Below, piece by piece: positions 1 to 13,900 of a stretch of DNA of 64,000 nt. Origin of the DNA: Malania oleifera (lineage: Eukaryota; Streptophyta; Magnoliopsida; Santalales; Ximeniaceae); NCBI RefSeq assembly GCF_029873635.1, contig NC_080423.1:93849691-93913690 (forward strand). The letters run 5' to 3'. A program made the translations under genes and the position numbers. The first letter of the stretch is position 1, and each line of letters starts with the position of its first letter. The notes under the pieces are model-generated. The model searched no databases. It saw only the letters and a list, made by a program, of their open reading frames with translations, and was not told where the DNA came from.

Positions 1-240
1 TGAGTTAGTAAAGTATGTTTAGCATCCCTCACTGCTTAAATCTTGATACCTAGAAGGGATGACGTCATAAAATTCTAATTCAAGGTCCAAATAACTTAAC
101 ATATATGTTCAATCCTTCTTCTTTTTTTTTAATCAATTTATAAAAAGATATAAAAAAAAAAAAAATTCCTTAATAGACAGTCATTTTTTCCCAAGAAACT
201 TTTCAGAATAAATGGAAACTAACACATAGAGACAAGACAG

Positions 241-560
241 ATATATATATATATATATATAGTTGGACTTGTCCTTGCATTCACACACATGCGCGCGCAC
301 ACACACACACACATATATATAGTTGGACTTGTCCTACACACAGAGACAGAGACAGATACAGACAGATATATAGTTGGACTTGTCCTTACATTCACACACA
401 CACACACATACATATATATAGGAGACACACACACACACACACACACAGATACAGATATATATATATATATGGTTGGACTTGTCCTTGTATTCACACACAC
501 ACACACACACACACTATATATATATATAGTTGGACTTGTCCTAGCATTTGAAAAATGACC
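241..560. repeat. Compound microsatellite/minisatellite
   Basis: Five copies of a core reading TATATAGTTGGACTTGTCCT are separated by variable (CA)n, (GA)n and (TA)n runs. Units are about 50-110 bases long because the dinucleotide runs differ in length. Open reading frames here on either strand are only low-complexity translations of the repeat. It lies downstream of the 3' end of gene A. Confidence 0.85.
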
Positions 561-905
561 ATCAAAGACAGGCATTCAAAACTTTACACTTAGCACTTTT
601 TTGAATGTCATTGCATTCCAGATTCACAATTATAAAATCAACAATACCACAGAAGAAAGGGCTACAATACAATGTCCAGTGTCCAGTCAAAAACCGAACG
701 AGCATTCTGACATTGTCTAACAACAAATCCCCCAAAGATGGCATGCACAATTACATACACAGAATAATAACGAATGGAGACCCTAGCCCCAAAATTTTAA
801 AAAATTATTTTAAAAAAATGAAATCTCCTCCTCCTCCCTTCCACGGACACCCCCCCAAAAAAAAACCTATTGTTGTACAAACTTTTGATGAAAGAAAAAG
901 TTAAT
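561..905. other. 3' flank / probable 3' UTR of gene A
   Basis: AT-rich sequence directly downstream of the gene A stop codon. It probably holds the 3' UTR, but I could not fix a polyadenylation site. No other coding sequence is supported here. Confidence 0.4.
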
Positions 906-3447
906 TTAGGCAGAAGAAGTTGAGTGTCTTTCTGCATTTTCTGCCTCAGGAATTTGGATACTAGAACTTGGTGGGACCTCACTCCTCGAATCATCCGCAA
1001 TTTCTTTTATTGGGACTGGGATTGGGATTGGGATCGGGATCGGGACCGAATAGATTTCCTTGGTTGCTGGTGGGCTGTCGGATGGAGGGATATCAGGAGC
1101 TGAGCTTGGGGACATGGGTGAGGGAGGGGAAACAGAGAGCATCCTGGAGATTGGGTACACTTCTGTGACCTCTTCAATGCCCTCGTCCAAATAAACAACA
1201 TCCTGCATGGTGAGCTGGTGATATTCAACGATTTCCCTTAGAAAGCGGTTCTCCCGCGCATATACAGAATTCTCATGGGCCAAACGAGCCTTCTCTGCCA
1301 AAAGTGTCTCAAGTTGGAGGCGTATCTGGGATTCATTAAAAAAAAAAAAAATTGCACATTGGACATCATCGTCATTATATTTACTTCTGCTCCCAAAAAT
1401 AAAACATAAAACAATATGTACAAATGTGTAAACATCTTCATTATCAATTTTTGTACACTAGAAGTTCGAACCAACGATGTTAGTGTGTCCGGACAAATAA
1501 AAACAATGTATTGATCTTCAAATCATAAAAACAAATAGAAGCAAGATACCAGATCATCATCTGCAGGATTGTCTCCCTTCTCACGACTCTCCCGAAGGAT
1601 TTTATTTTCTTCTTCTAGCTGAGCACAACGTTCCTTTGCAAAAGCCAAATCTGCTTTTACAGTTTTCAGCTCTCGAAGAAGTAGTTTAGCTTTGGCAGCT
1701 GTTGCCATGGCAACCTGCAAACCAGAACAAACGCCAAACAATGCATATCATATCCAAATGAGATAACAGTTGGACTTCAACCCCATGTTTAGGACCTTGA
1801 AGTTCAGACTTTGAATTTAGATTTGTGTGAACTTGAATAAAGTATACGTTGTATAATAAAAAATTATACCGAGTTTCATCCAAGTCCACACAAATCCAAA
1901 TCTGCAACCTGAAATCCATGCTCTCAAACACAACCTAAATAATTGAACATAAGATCATCTCAACTGTCAATTAACTTGAGAATGATATCCGAAAAGTCAG
2001 CTGCACACCCCATCATTAACATTTTTATGTAAAATACTAAGTCCCACAGCAGAAGTACCATGAATAAAAATTAAAGATTTCCAAAAAAATGACAGTCTGA
2101 CCGAAAAAGAGAGCCTGTCTTCCTTGTTTTATTTATCATCTTTTAATGCTTTTAAATTGAGGTTGGCTTACTGTAAGCTTGATTTATTCTTACAGAACTC
2201 ACAATGCTTATTTAAACATTTGAGTAATGGACAGACCGAGGAAGTGCCCTTCTGCTAGTTATTTGGATGCTTTCAAGTAGGTCAAGCTGATGTTAAAAAC
2301 ATTCAACACACTTTCATTGCGTGAACCAGCAATACACAATTACAAAGTTGCCACCTTACGTCGCGAGATGCCTTCAGCTGAGTTTCTTGGTTCTGTATTT
2401 GTGGTTGTGCAGGTTGAAATAGAGGTTGCTGCAATGAACTATTTACACCAGACACTTGATTTTGTGCCTCAAAATTGCCTCCTTTTCTCCTTATTTGAAG
2501 CTTGCGAGTCTCTTGGATGATGTCTGCAGTCTTGTTCTCCACGATTGTGCGACCTTCCTGGAATGTGGAAAACAATGTTAAAGCGAGGCCATTGCAGTTT
2601 TAGAGCTCAATAAAAAAACCATGAAGTATTTTGAGAGAGAACTCCATTTATGAGTGAATGTCCAATCTCTGTCACAGGTTTAATACTTAATCAGAAGCAA
2701 GAAAAATTGACTAAAGCCGGATGGGAGTAACCTCTCTCTCTCTTTCTCTCTACACACACACAGACACACACACACATATAAACATACAAGCCATACTGGG
2801 AGTAACCATTCGTTGGCTATTGATCTAAATTTTACTCTAAAAAATGGCTACCTAGGAACTTGGGCACAAAACCAACATTAGCGGGAACCTATGAGGACTC
2901 TAAAATAGATAACTGTACATGGGCCAAGTTAACTGCAAAGCATGTATAACAGATACACACATTCAGTAATTTATCATTTAACAATAATTAATTCAAATTG
3001 ATGGGTTCAAACTACTCTATCCATTATATTATCAATAGTGGTCCAGATCATGTGTTAGAAGGGAAAATGCATGCAATTAGACAGTTAAAAATTATCCACA
3101 CAAGAAGTCATTTAATATACTGCACCACTAAACAAAATACATAAGATGGCAGGCTTTTATTCCTCCATCTTAGTGGCAGCACAATGATGATAGTAGGCCA
3201 GGCAAAAACTAGCTGTAGTAGGAACAAGCATCAGGTGATGAGAATAGTGCATATGAAACATGGGTACTGGCACAAGATCAGTATGGGGTATGGCCATTCA
3301 TGTGACACAAATGCAAACAAAGAAATAAAATAAAAATTGTAGGGGCACCCCATGGCAGGAAACACAACTATCAGCAACAGACATGCACAGACACCCCACA
3401 CATTCCATGGTTTTTTTCACTGTTCTTTGTTGTGGTTGCCTTCTGCC

Positions 3448-3501
<54 letters not shown>

Positions 3502-4935
3502 ATATCTCCCCAGTACACATCTGAAGTGGGACCGTGACAAGTTCTCCCATCCAATTTCTGATGTACTTGTTAGAGTGGCTTACACCTCTATGTAGAATCC
3601 ACTAACATGAAAGTACCCCCAGGGCAGATCCACTCATATTATAGTACCCCCAAGGTGGCTCTGATACCAAATGTAACGGTCTTAAGCCCAACTCCTGTGA
3701 GGTATTGCCCGCTTTGGCCCACTGGCCTCACAGGTTTGTTCTATAAAAGACGCCTCACTTACATGGAGCCCAAACCCTCCTTATAAGCTCAAGATCTCCC
3801 TAGTATACATCCGATATGGGGCCGGGACACAATGGAAAATACTATGCTACAGATTCCCCCTTTCAAGGGATTATCTCGGAGTAAAAGTGAATTTTTGTTT
3901 ATTTTTTTGGTAGTCTATTCTGTTAGTAATAATGAAACAATTATGTTTGTAGGAACAAAGAGAAGCAGATCTATTTTATACCTGATAAGTGATAAGTACC
4001 AATACCCAATGGAAGGCTAATATCACTTTCTATGAGGGAATGCGTCCAGACAAGCTCATCATTGTGGTGCTGAGACTTCTAATTGTAACAATGCTCCATC
4101 TCTCTCTCTTAATGGAAAAGGAAGAAATTCAATAATAAAGAAGAAAGTACAAAGAGGATGAAAAATCCTCACAGAACAAAAAGAAATCGAAAACAAAAGC
4201 TAGCTATTTAAAGAACAAAAACAAAAACAAAAACTAAGCTAAGAGGGCCAACCAATCATGAGAGATGGCCATACTAATAAAACACCCATTAATGAACAAC
4301 CCCAAGCAAGCCAAAGAAACAGACTATGCCAAATCAGATCTATAGATGAAGCCCAATCACAAAAAAACCAAGCATCCTTTCCAATCAGACTACCCATATA
4401 AATGCAAAGGCCGCAACTGTAATTAGATTATATAGTCTTTCGGTTAAATATATTTTTTTGCGATACAAACAGTATGATTTTTATCGATTCCACATCAAAC
4501 CAATTTGAATATTACTAGAGAATCAAAAAACAACCAAATTGTGTTGAGTCTCTAAACTCACCCTTGAATCTAACAAATTGATGTGAAACAATAAATTCAC
4601 ACAATTTTGAACCTATTGGGACCATCCAATCATTTCAGCCTATTAGATATAGCCAAACTCCAACTACTTTAAAACCCCAAAAATAGCCTATTGTTTTTTG
4701 CTTTTAATTCCTTCTCTACACAGGTTGTGTGCTGAAAAAGAGAAAGGCAAGACTTCAGGTCTCCTGTTGCCTCACAAAACTATTCTTCCCTCTAGTGGGA
4801 CAATAGTGTCATACTGTTGAGAAGAGAGGGCAGCACAATAGTTGCCTAAGATGGTACTCGCGGTTGGCACATATTTTTCCAGCCAACTTCAGACTCAATT
4901 TCCCAATCCTGGCGATTCGACACTTTCATTGGTTC

Positions 4936-4980
<45 letters not shown>

Positions 4981-7900
4981 TTGCCTGAGATGGTACTACT
5001 CGCGGTTGGCACATACTTTTCCAGCCAACTTCAGACTCAATTTCCCAATCCTGGCGACTCGACACTTTCATTGGTTCAGAGGTTGAATTCGGGCTCAATT
5101 GGGAATCCCTTGGGAAGAATTGGGATTTGGGCAAAACCCAAACTCTAGAGCTAGGGAGGCACGTTGGAAGGAGGATATTGTTGGGGGCCAGGGGGACAAA
5201 GATTGGAGATTCACATTAAAAGAGGACGTTTTGGAGAAAGGAAGGGGTCTTGGCAAGAGGAAGGTTCAGAAGGAACCAAGAAGAAAGGGAAAGGAAGCCA
5301 CATATGGAGGAGTCATCAAGAGAAAGGTTAACCCTAGGTTTTCTAATTGGCAGGTGCAAAAGAATCCAAGAGGGAGATAATTTCTCTGTTTTTTCTTTTT
5401 TTTCTTTTTTTTGGGACCCTTTTAAGGATGCATTGATTCAACCATGTTCATATACCTTGAACATCATCAGCAACTTCACACTTCCCTATCCACGGCCACA
5501 AATATAGAGAATCCAAAAAGGAGGAAAGTTTTTTTTTTTTTTTTACCCTTTTAAGGATGCATTGGTTCAACCATGTAGTAAGGCACATGCAGCACACATA
5601 TAGTATTAGGGTACGGTTCATTGTAGTCTTCTTCTTCTTGTTGTCTTCCTGTTGTCGGCTGTGATGGCAGGGAGTTGAATGTAGAGACAGAGAGAAAAGC
5701 AGGCAGAGAAGTAGACCCCATGCGGCTGTCAGTGGCTACCCAACCCGGCCTCCCCAAACCCCTGAAATGCTTGTGAGACAGAGAGAGAGGGGTTCCCCAG
5801 TGCAGCAGCTCCATTGGCGGTGGTCTGGATGTTGGTGACAGTGATCAGGCAGCAGAGTTGGGTGGCTTGAGGCCACAGGGGGCGATACATGGTTTTAAAT
5901 CGTAGTAGCGGGTAGCGTAACATAACAGTAACGGGTATAACGGGAAGCAGGAGTAGCAGATGTTACATAACGGGAAGCGGGGGGAACGGCCGTGAATTTT
6001 TTTTAAGCACGCACAACCTTGTGCATATTAGCGTACTTGCATGTTTTAAGCTTTTAGTCCTTAGAAAGAGTTTTAGTGTATTTGGTAAGGGCAACAAGTT
6101 ATATTTGTTTTAAACTACCATTGATAGAAAAATTACGTGTGAGTATTTATACTTCTCATTGTTAAATTCTTATGTATGCTAAATTAATTAATAAAACAAA
6201 ATACATTATACACTCCATTAATCTATTAGACACTTAAGACATACAAATAATACAAATATAAAATAGTTAGAAAAGAAAGAAGGTTGAAGTTGAAAAATAT
6301 AGAACATAAATATCACATTACTAATATTATCAAAATAAAATATTTTCCTAACAAGTTAGTATTTTCAAATTGTTAATTAATGCATCTCTTGTAAGCATTT
6401 AAAGAAATAGTAAATTTTTTTATCATTGTCAACCTTATTATAATCCTTTCCCCTTCTCGCCACATGGTATATTGAGAATGATTTATGAAAGAGAGGGAAA
6501 AAATGAGAAGAAAAAGTAAAAAATAAAATAATTTTTTTGGTGTTGCAGTCCCATAGCAGTTACTTAACGGCCATAGTGGCTTTTACGTAACGATCGCAAA
6601 CCGTAACAACCGTTACAGCCGTGATTTTTCTTCCCACTGATTTCGCAGTGTGTAACGGTCGCGGCCATTATTTAAAACCATGGGCAATAGGGAGAGACTA
6701 CGGAATCTAGGGTTTCGTTTGGAACTTGGAGGGGAGTAGGGAATAAAATATATATGAGTATTTTATTTATTTTTATTTATTGATTTTTATATATTGTCAT
6801 TATATTAGTGTTATCAATACTACATTATTTGAATTTGCTTGCAGACACCCCAATTTTAACCAGGCCGGGTTGGGAAGACCCTTCGTAATAAAAGTCGACT
6901 TTGTATACCAGGAAGGGGAGGATCCGGTCTGAGTCCAATTATTTTTAAATTAAGTCTAGAGTTTTTTAAAATGAGTCCCAGTTATTTCAAATATCAAGTC
7001 CTTTTATTTTCAATTTCAAGTACCAGTTATTTTTAATTGGGTCCTTTAATTTCAAAATTGATTTCTTTTATTTTTAAAAAATTGAGTCCCAGTCATTTTA
7101 AAAATTGAGTTCTGGTCATTTAAAAAATTAAGTTTCGGTCTTTAAAAAAAAATTGAGTCCCAGCATTTTTAAATTGAGCCCCGTTATTTTTAAATGTGAG
7201 TCCTCGACATTTTAAATTGAGTCCCGATTATTTTGAAATTGAGTCCCGGTCATTAAATTAATTTGAGTCTTTGTTATTTTAAAATTAAGTCCATTTTTTT
7301 TATCGGGTCTTTTGGTTTAAAATTTGAGTCCAGGTCCTCCTATTCCGGGAATCAAGTTCCATTTTATTGGGCCTATCCTTTATTTTTTTAGGAAGAATAA
7401 AATTGGGAAATTGCTTCAAATTAAAAGGAGGGGCTGCCGGCAAACAGGCAAAGAATTTTAGGGTTTTCTTAGGGTTTTAAAAGCTTATAAAAAGAGGAGA
7501 GAACACACACAAATTTCACAGCTGCAGAGGGGGAACTCCAGACTCACGCACAGTTTCACCCACAGCTCTCTCATTCTTTCCATTCACTCACCTTTCCATC
7601 TTCTTCTTCACGCACACACCACTGCTGCTGCTTCTCCCTCATGCACAGCCACTTTCCTCTCCGTCCTCACCCTGCAACACATTGCAGAGCCAGCCATCCC
7701 TCACACCTCATCGTCACCGGCAGCCTCTCTCCTCTCCGTCCTCACCCTCACGCAACTCTCTCAGTCCTCCATCTCCCTCACTATCTCATCTGCAACTCCA
7801 ACAGACATGCCTCCGGAAAGAACAGACAACCACCGTCTCCAACACTGCACAGCAGCCCTCCCTGCACAAGCTCCGGCCATCCTTCACGATCCCCGCTGCT

Positions 7901-10900
7901 CCTCCACCGAACGCACTCATAACACAGCAATTAACCTCCAGCCACCTTACGGAGACCGCACCGTTCACTCTCCCCTTCCCTGCACTGGCTCTGCACCAAC
8001 TCCAGGCGACCCAGCTCCGGCAACATCCCGGCGGTGAGTTCCCTGCCTCCAACCATGCACACACATGCACGTGTTTCTTTCTTTTTTTGTCTTGTTATGT
8101 TTTATTTTATTTTATTGTAATTATTTGTTAGTAATGTTTATGATTTATTGTTATAAATTAACTTTATTATTGTCATCATGTTTTATATATGTTTAAATTT
8201 TTATATCCTTTATTACCTAGTATATATGTTCATATTTTCTATTGTTGCTTAAAGTTCTAGATTTGTGGTTGTATTATTTAAACTCTCAGTATCTTTATTT
8301 TATTCATAGTTGTTGTATATTATTGTTAAAACTTTTTTATTATTTATTGCATTTATTTATTAAAAATTTTAGATCTGTTGTGGTATTATTTAAGTTCTTA
8401 TCGTCATTATATTATTCATTGTTACTGTATATTATTGTTAAAAGTTTTTTTTTTTCTTGTTGTCATGTATATATTGTTATAGTATTGTTAATACTTATTT
8501 AGGGTTTTTCCACCATGTTTGTTAATTATATAGCACTTAGGTTTTATTTATTTATTATTGTTATTATTTAGGGTTGTAACTATGTTATGTTATTATTTAA
8601 GCATGTTTAGAATTTTGATTGGTTTCCATGTTTAGGTGTTTAATTACTTCCATATAGTGTGTATTAATTTTAGGGATTCCATATTATTGTATATTGATCT
8701 TGAGGGTTTCCATATAATGTATATTAATTTTTAGGTTTCCATATTATTGAATCTTGCTTGATAGAACTCAATTTATTTCCATATTTATTTTTAGGATTCC
8801 CATCTTATGGTATATTGATTTTTTTTAGAGTTTGTGTATATTTCGTATTAGATTCATGATGTGAATTATTTTCCATAATCTCTTTTTTTTTCTTTACATA
8901 ATTATAAATTGTATATAATTTCTTGGGCTTAATTATTTCCATACTAGGGTATATTACTAGGGTTTGATTGATTGCCATGTTATTGGAAGTTCCCTTTATT
9001 GTTGATATTGGGACTTTATTATTGAGGTTTTGACTATTATGATATATATTATTATTTACATGTTACGATATATGGTATTAGTATTATATTATTTTCTTTA
9101 TTTATTTTTCATATTATATTGGCTATTTGAAATTTCGGTAAAATATAGAAAAATCATAAAAAAAAAAAGAAGAAGAGAAAATTAGGAGAAAAATTCTAAA
9201 AGTATTTTTGACCTAACTTTCATTATTTTCTTTAATTGTCTTTTCGTTATTTAATTGCTCAAAGTTCGGGATATATAAAAAAAAATTAAAAAATTTAGGA
9301 AAATAGAAAAAATCAGGAAAAATATTTTTGAGACCTAGAAATCATTTTTGGTAATTTTTCATCCTGAATTAGATCAAAAACCTCCCAAAATAGTATTTTT
9401 CATACTTGGAAAACCCTACAAATTTTCAAAAGGTCGGGAGTGTACTTTGTAATATATTTTCTCAATTTTCCGTATCCCCATGATTGCAACAAAAGGGTAC
9501 GAGCTTTTCTTTAAGCTTTTGCGTACCCTGGTTCTAAGGGAATATTTATATTAAATATATCTTGTAAATATCTGTGCATGTACATTATAATTTTGTAATT
9601 TTTCAAGGGGAGTAAAATAAAAGACTTTAGGTACCATTCGTAGAACGGGCGCGTAGGGGGTGCTCATATCTTCCCCTCGAGTAACCGAACTTCCCTGCTT
9701 TGGTAACGCAGACCGATTCTACCCTTAATTGAGTAGCAATCAAGTGTTCTAACCACACTAAAAGGTTAATGGCGACTCCAATCATTCCTATTTTTCCTGA
9801 AAATAATTAAACCATTTTTATTTCGCCACCCCGGGGCACCCTCACTCCCGAGAAGCGTCGCGACATAGCTATAAATTTTAAAAATAAAATGGAAAAAGAA
9901 AAAGGTTTTTTGTGCTTGTCACTTAGTTTGATTTCTTTTTTCAGTTAATTATCCGCTTCTTTATTATTTTTTATTTTTTTCATTAAAAATTCAAAAAAAA
10001 AAAAAATTGTACAAGAAATATAAAAATTTATAGATTTTTTTTTCTAGGGTTTCTAAATTCTCTAAGGTTTTCTTTTGAGGCATTCCCATAAAAAAAAATA
10101 GGGTTTTAAATTTATCAAAAAAAAAATAGAAATTGAAAAATTCAAGAGCAGGGTTTTCCTATTACTGGTTACAAGTTAGGTTGTATTTCTTGTTTTGCTT
10201 GTTGTATTTTGCTAACTATTGTAGCATTTTTCTTGTTTACTTATTGTACAATTTATTCTCATATCAATATTTGATGTTGACAACCCTAGTTAAACCAATC
10301 CAACAATGGAACTCAAAAACAGGGTCATAGTGCCCTTTCAGGATTCTTGAAGTGGGAGAACTGTCTCGTACTTGACTGGGATGTCAGATGGCCATGAAGC
10401 AAATCAAGATTAAAAATGGATGATAAATTATAAATAATTGAGCAAATTGAAGATCTTTGCTATACATATTTAGGATAATCTAAGGTTAATTAGGTATCTT
10501 TCATGAGATAGATCTGTAAGAGATGCTAATACTACCGAACTCAACTCGATTACAAAAACCAAACCCTATTAGTTTTGTGACCTAAGTTTGATTTTTATTA
10601 ATTAAATTAAGTGACCTAATGACACCTAGGGTAAATAAAAGGTTAGTAGCAACTCAACTAAATGGTATAGGAAACCTAATCCCACACACATTTTGTCTCA
10701 CCATCCCCACCAAGGCGTGTGGTCCCCAATCTACACATGTTAGACAATCACATTTCGCTGTGTTGTGATTTTTTAATAGTTTTTTCAATTAATTATTCGT
10801 TTGAGTAACTTTTTTTTTTTTTAATTAGAGAAAGCAAGCATATGCATGAAATATCGATGCAAAGCTTGGTTTAGATGCTTGGCTGTAGATGATAGAATTT

Positions 10901-13900
10901 AGACCAAAGGAATATCAATGGCTTCAGCTTGTGATTGCTGCGTTCATAGAAGCCAGGAAAACATTGATCATATTCTTTCTTTAGGAGAGGTGGCTTCAGA
11001 GGTTTGGCGTCGGGCTAGTGTGGCATTGGGGATTTCTTTCCAACGATCTCTTCCTTGGAAAAATAAAATGGCAAATTGGTTCCACTATGTAAAAAAATTG
11101 TCTATTAAAGATATTTTAATCAGGCTGATTCCATGTTTGATTACGTGGTGCCTCTGGAATCGAAGATGTAAAGCGAGAATAGAAGGAGTTTATCAAAGTG
11201 CAGATCAGATGTGGAGAAGTGTTTGATTCTGGGTTAGTTTTGTTGCTGAAAGCACCATTTCTTTTCAAAAATTGAAGAAGTCGGACATTAAGATTTTGAA
11301 TGAGTTTCAAATTAAGCATCAGAGAATTTGCGATAGGCCTGGAAAAATTATTTCATGGGTTAAACCTCCAGTAGGATGGATAAAATTTAATTGTGATAGG
11401 AGTTGTAAAGGCATTTCGGGTACTTCAGGAGGTGGAGGAATTATTCGGGATTGTCATGGCATGGTAAAAGCGGCTTTTTCAAGTTATTTTGGCAATGGTA
11501 CGAATAATAGTGCAGAATTAAAAGCAATCAGGGAAGGAATTCGTTTGTGTAAATGTTTGCATTATGTTAATGTGATTATTGAAAGTGACTCACAAATTGT
11601 AGTTGATTGGTTTCGGAAAGGTATATGTACTTTGTGGTATCTTTGGGAATTTTGGGAGGAACTCATGGCAGAGTTAGAAGGAGTGAATGTCATGGTAATG
11701 CATCAGTATAGCGAAGACAATAGTGCGGCTGATTTTCTTACTAAAAAAAGAGAAATGGGAAACAATGTAATTTACGAAGAACAACATCTTCTACCATGTT
11801 ATCTGAAAGGTATCCTTCGGATGGATAGGTGGGGTCTTGTTTCTGTTCGTCGTTAGTTCATCGCTAGAGTTTCATTTGGTGTATTTCATTTTGTTTTTGA
11901 TTGTTTTATGTTTTTATCTCCTTTGTTAGTTATGTTTAATTTTGTTTGTCCTAATTTGGTTGGTTGGTTTTAACTTGTAACCACAGTATTCTTCCGTCAA
12001 AAGTGAGGGTTTATTCATAAATAAATGGAGGTGCCGCCCTCTTTTAGTTAAAAAAAAAAAAAAAGCATATGCATGAAATATGTTTTCTAATTGTTGATAA
12101 ATACCATAGGCTTAGTTTTTTGTTATCTTTTCTTATTTCCTTCCCTCATAGTTTAGGTCTTCTTATTAATCTTTTTAGACTCCCACCATTTTACTATTTA
12201 GAGAAAGCACACACATGAAACATATTTTTTTATCGTTAAAATTTAATGTAATTCACTATTTTTTAATGGGCTATATATCAATAAATGCATGTTATTTGGG
12301 ATTGATTTTTTGAAAATTTGTACCAAATCTTACGATTTGATTTGATTCTCAATTCATAAAATTGAGATTTTGATTTACGATGCGAATCTTGATTTGACAA
12401 CTATGCTAGCTATTCAAAAAAGGTCAAGCACAAAATTGGAGAAAGACATACTACCAAAACACCAAATAGTGAACACCCACGAAGAGGCCAAAGAAAAGAT
12501 CACATCCCAAATAAAATTTGTAGATGAAGCACAATCATGAAAATTCCAAGCATTCCTCTCCAACCACGAAAAACCCAAGCATCCATATCCAACCAAATTA
12601 TCCCTATAACTACAGGGACTATACCATTGCCACAAGGCCTACAAGAACTTCCTTTTTCTTTGCCTCCCCAATCCAACAAAATCAACCAACAACAAATCCT
12701 CCCTAAACTAAGGACAAATTTAACCCCAACAAACAAAAAAGCTCTCTATAAGCATCATGCTGCATAGCAATGATGAAATAAATGAGTATGATCCTCACTA
12801 CTAGCAAAACATATAACACATACATCAAGGGAGAGAGCCATGAATGGTCTAGGAAGATACAAAAGTTTGTTTGTGTTAACTCTATTAAGAATGGCAATCC
12901 ACACAAAATCCTTTACCGTTGTAGGCATTTTAGCTCTCATATACGATTAGCAACAGGGAAAGAATAGAAAGATTGGTTTAGATGAGAGTAAATAATTTAC
13001 ATGAAAACACCAAAATTATTCAAACATCAGACTATTAACATCCCATAATTCTTAAAAAGAATCCAATAAATAAATGAGAGAAAAAACTCCTCTGCCCCCC
13101 TACCATTAAGGTTCCTACAAAATTTTAAATCCCAATCCCAAGAAAACGTAATGCCATGAATGATGACAAAAGAAGAGATAAAATCAGTAGAGCATAAAGT
13201 AGGATGAAGGATGGAAGGGAAGGAAGCCTAAAAACTTATTTCTCCTAACTAGAGATCCTTTCAAAGCTGAAACCTACAGCCGTGTCCCACTTTATATTTG
13301 ATATAAAGAAAAACTAAAGAAGATACCTGCCAAATGAACATTAGTGCAAGGAAAGGAAAACAACACCAATGGTAATATCTATTTCTCCATGGATGAAGAA
13401 CCACCAACCCAAAGATCCAAAATAAATGGAATGGTCTAAGAAGTTTTTTAGAGGGCAAAAGGGTCGGACACAATGAAATGTGCAGGAAAAATTGTTATTT
13501 CAATATTTTAATATTATTTACAATTTTTTTAACAAAAAATAAGAGGGATAATTTCCTCCTTTCAATTGAACTTAGCTTCACCCATGTAGTGAGGGTTGGC
13601 TTCATGTCATGGAGGCGTTAGTGTAGTCATGGCATGGTGGCAATAATGGCTACATGGTATTATTTTCAAAATGTTGAGCAACAAAAAAACAACATATCCA
13701 AAAAGTAGAAGTTGCTAAAATGAGAATGCTAATGTGGATGAGTGGTCTAACATTAAAGGATAAATTAAGGAATAAAGATATTCGTGTTGAGGCATAGCGC
13801 CAGTAGAAGATAAGATGAGGGAAGGGTGGCTAAGATGGTTTGGTCACTTGCAATGTAGGCCAATTATTGCACTAGTGAAAATAAGCTAGTTATTGTTGAT

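Noticed and set aside
219-575. Reading frames on both strands with YIYSVCVCV-like repeats
   Set aside because: They are translations of (CA)n and (TA)n microsatellites with no protein-like composition.
3500-3829. Cassandra-type TRIM with an embedded 5S rRNA promoter
   Set aside because: I compared it with the 5S internal promoter as I know it and saw no convincing match, so I kept the neutral TRIM label.
7641-8131. Overlapping Pro/Ser/His-rich reading frames
   Set aside because: They lie in the C-rich leader of a probable LTR just after its TATA box. Several frames are open at once because of base composition and no domain is visible.
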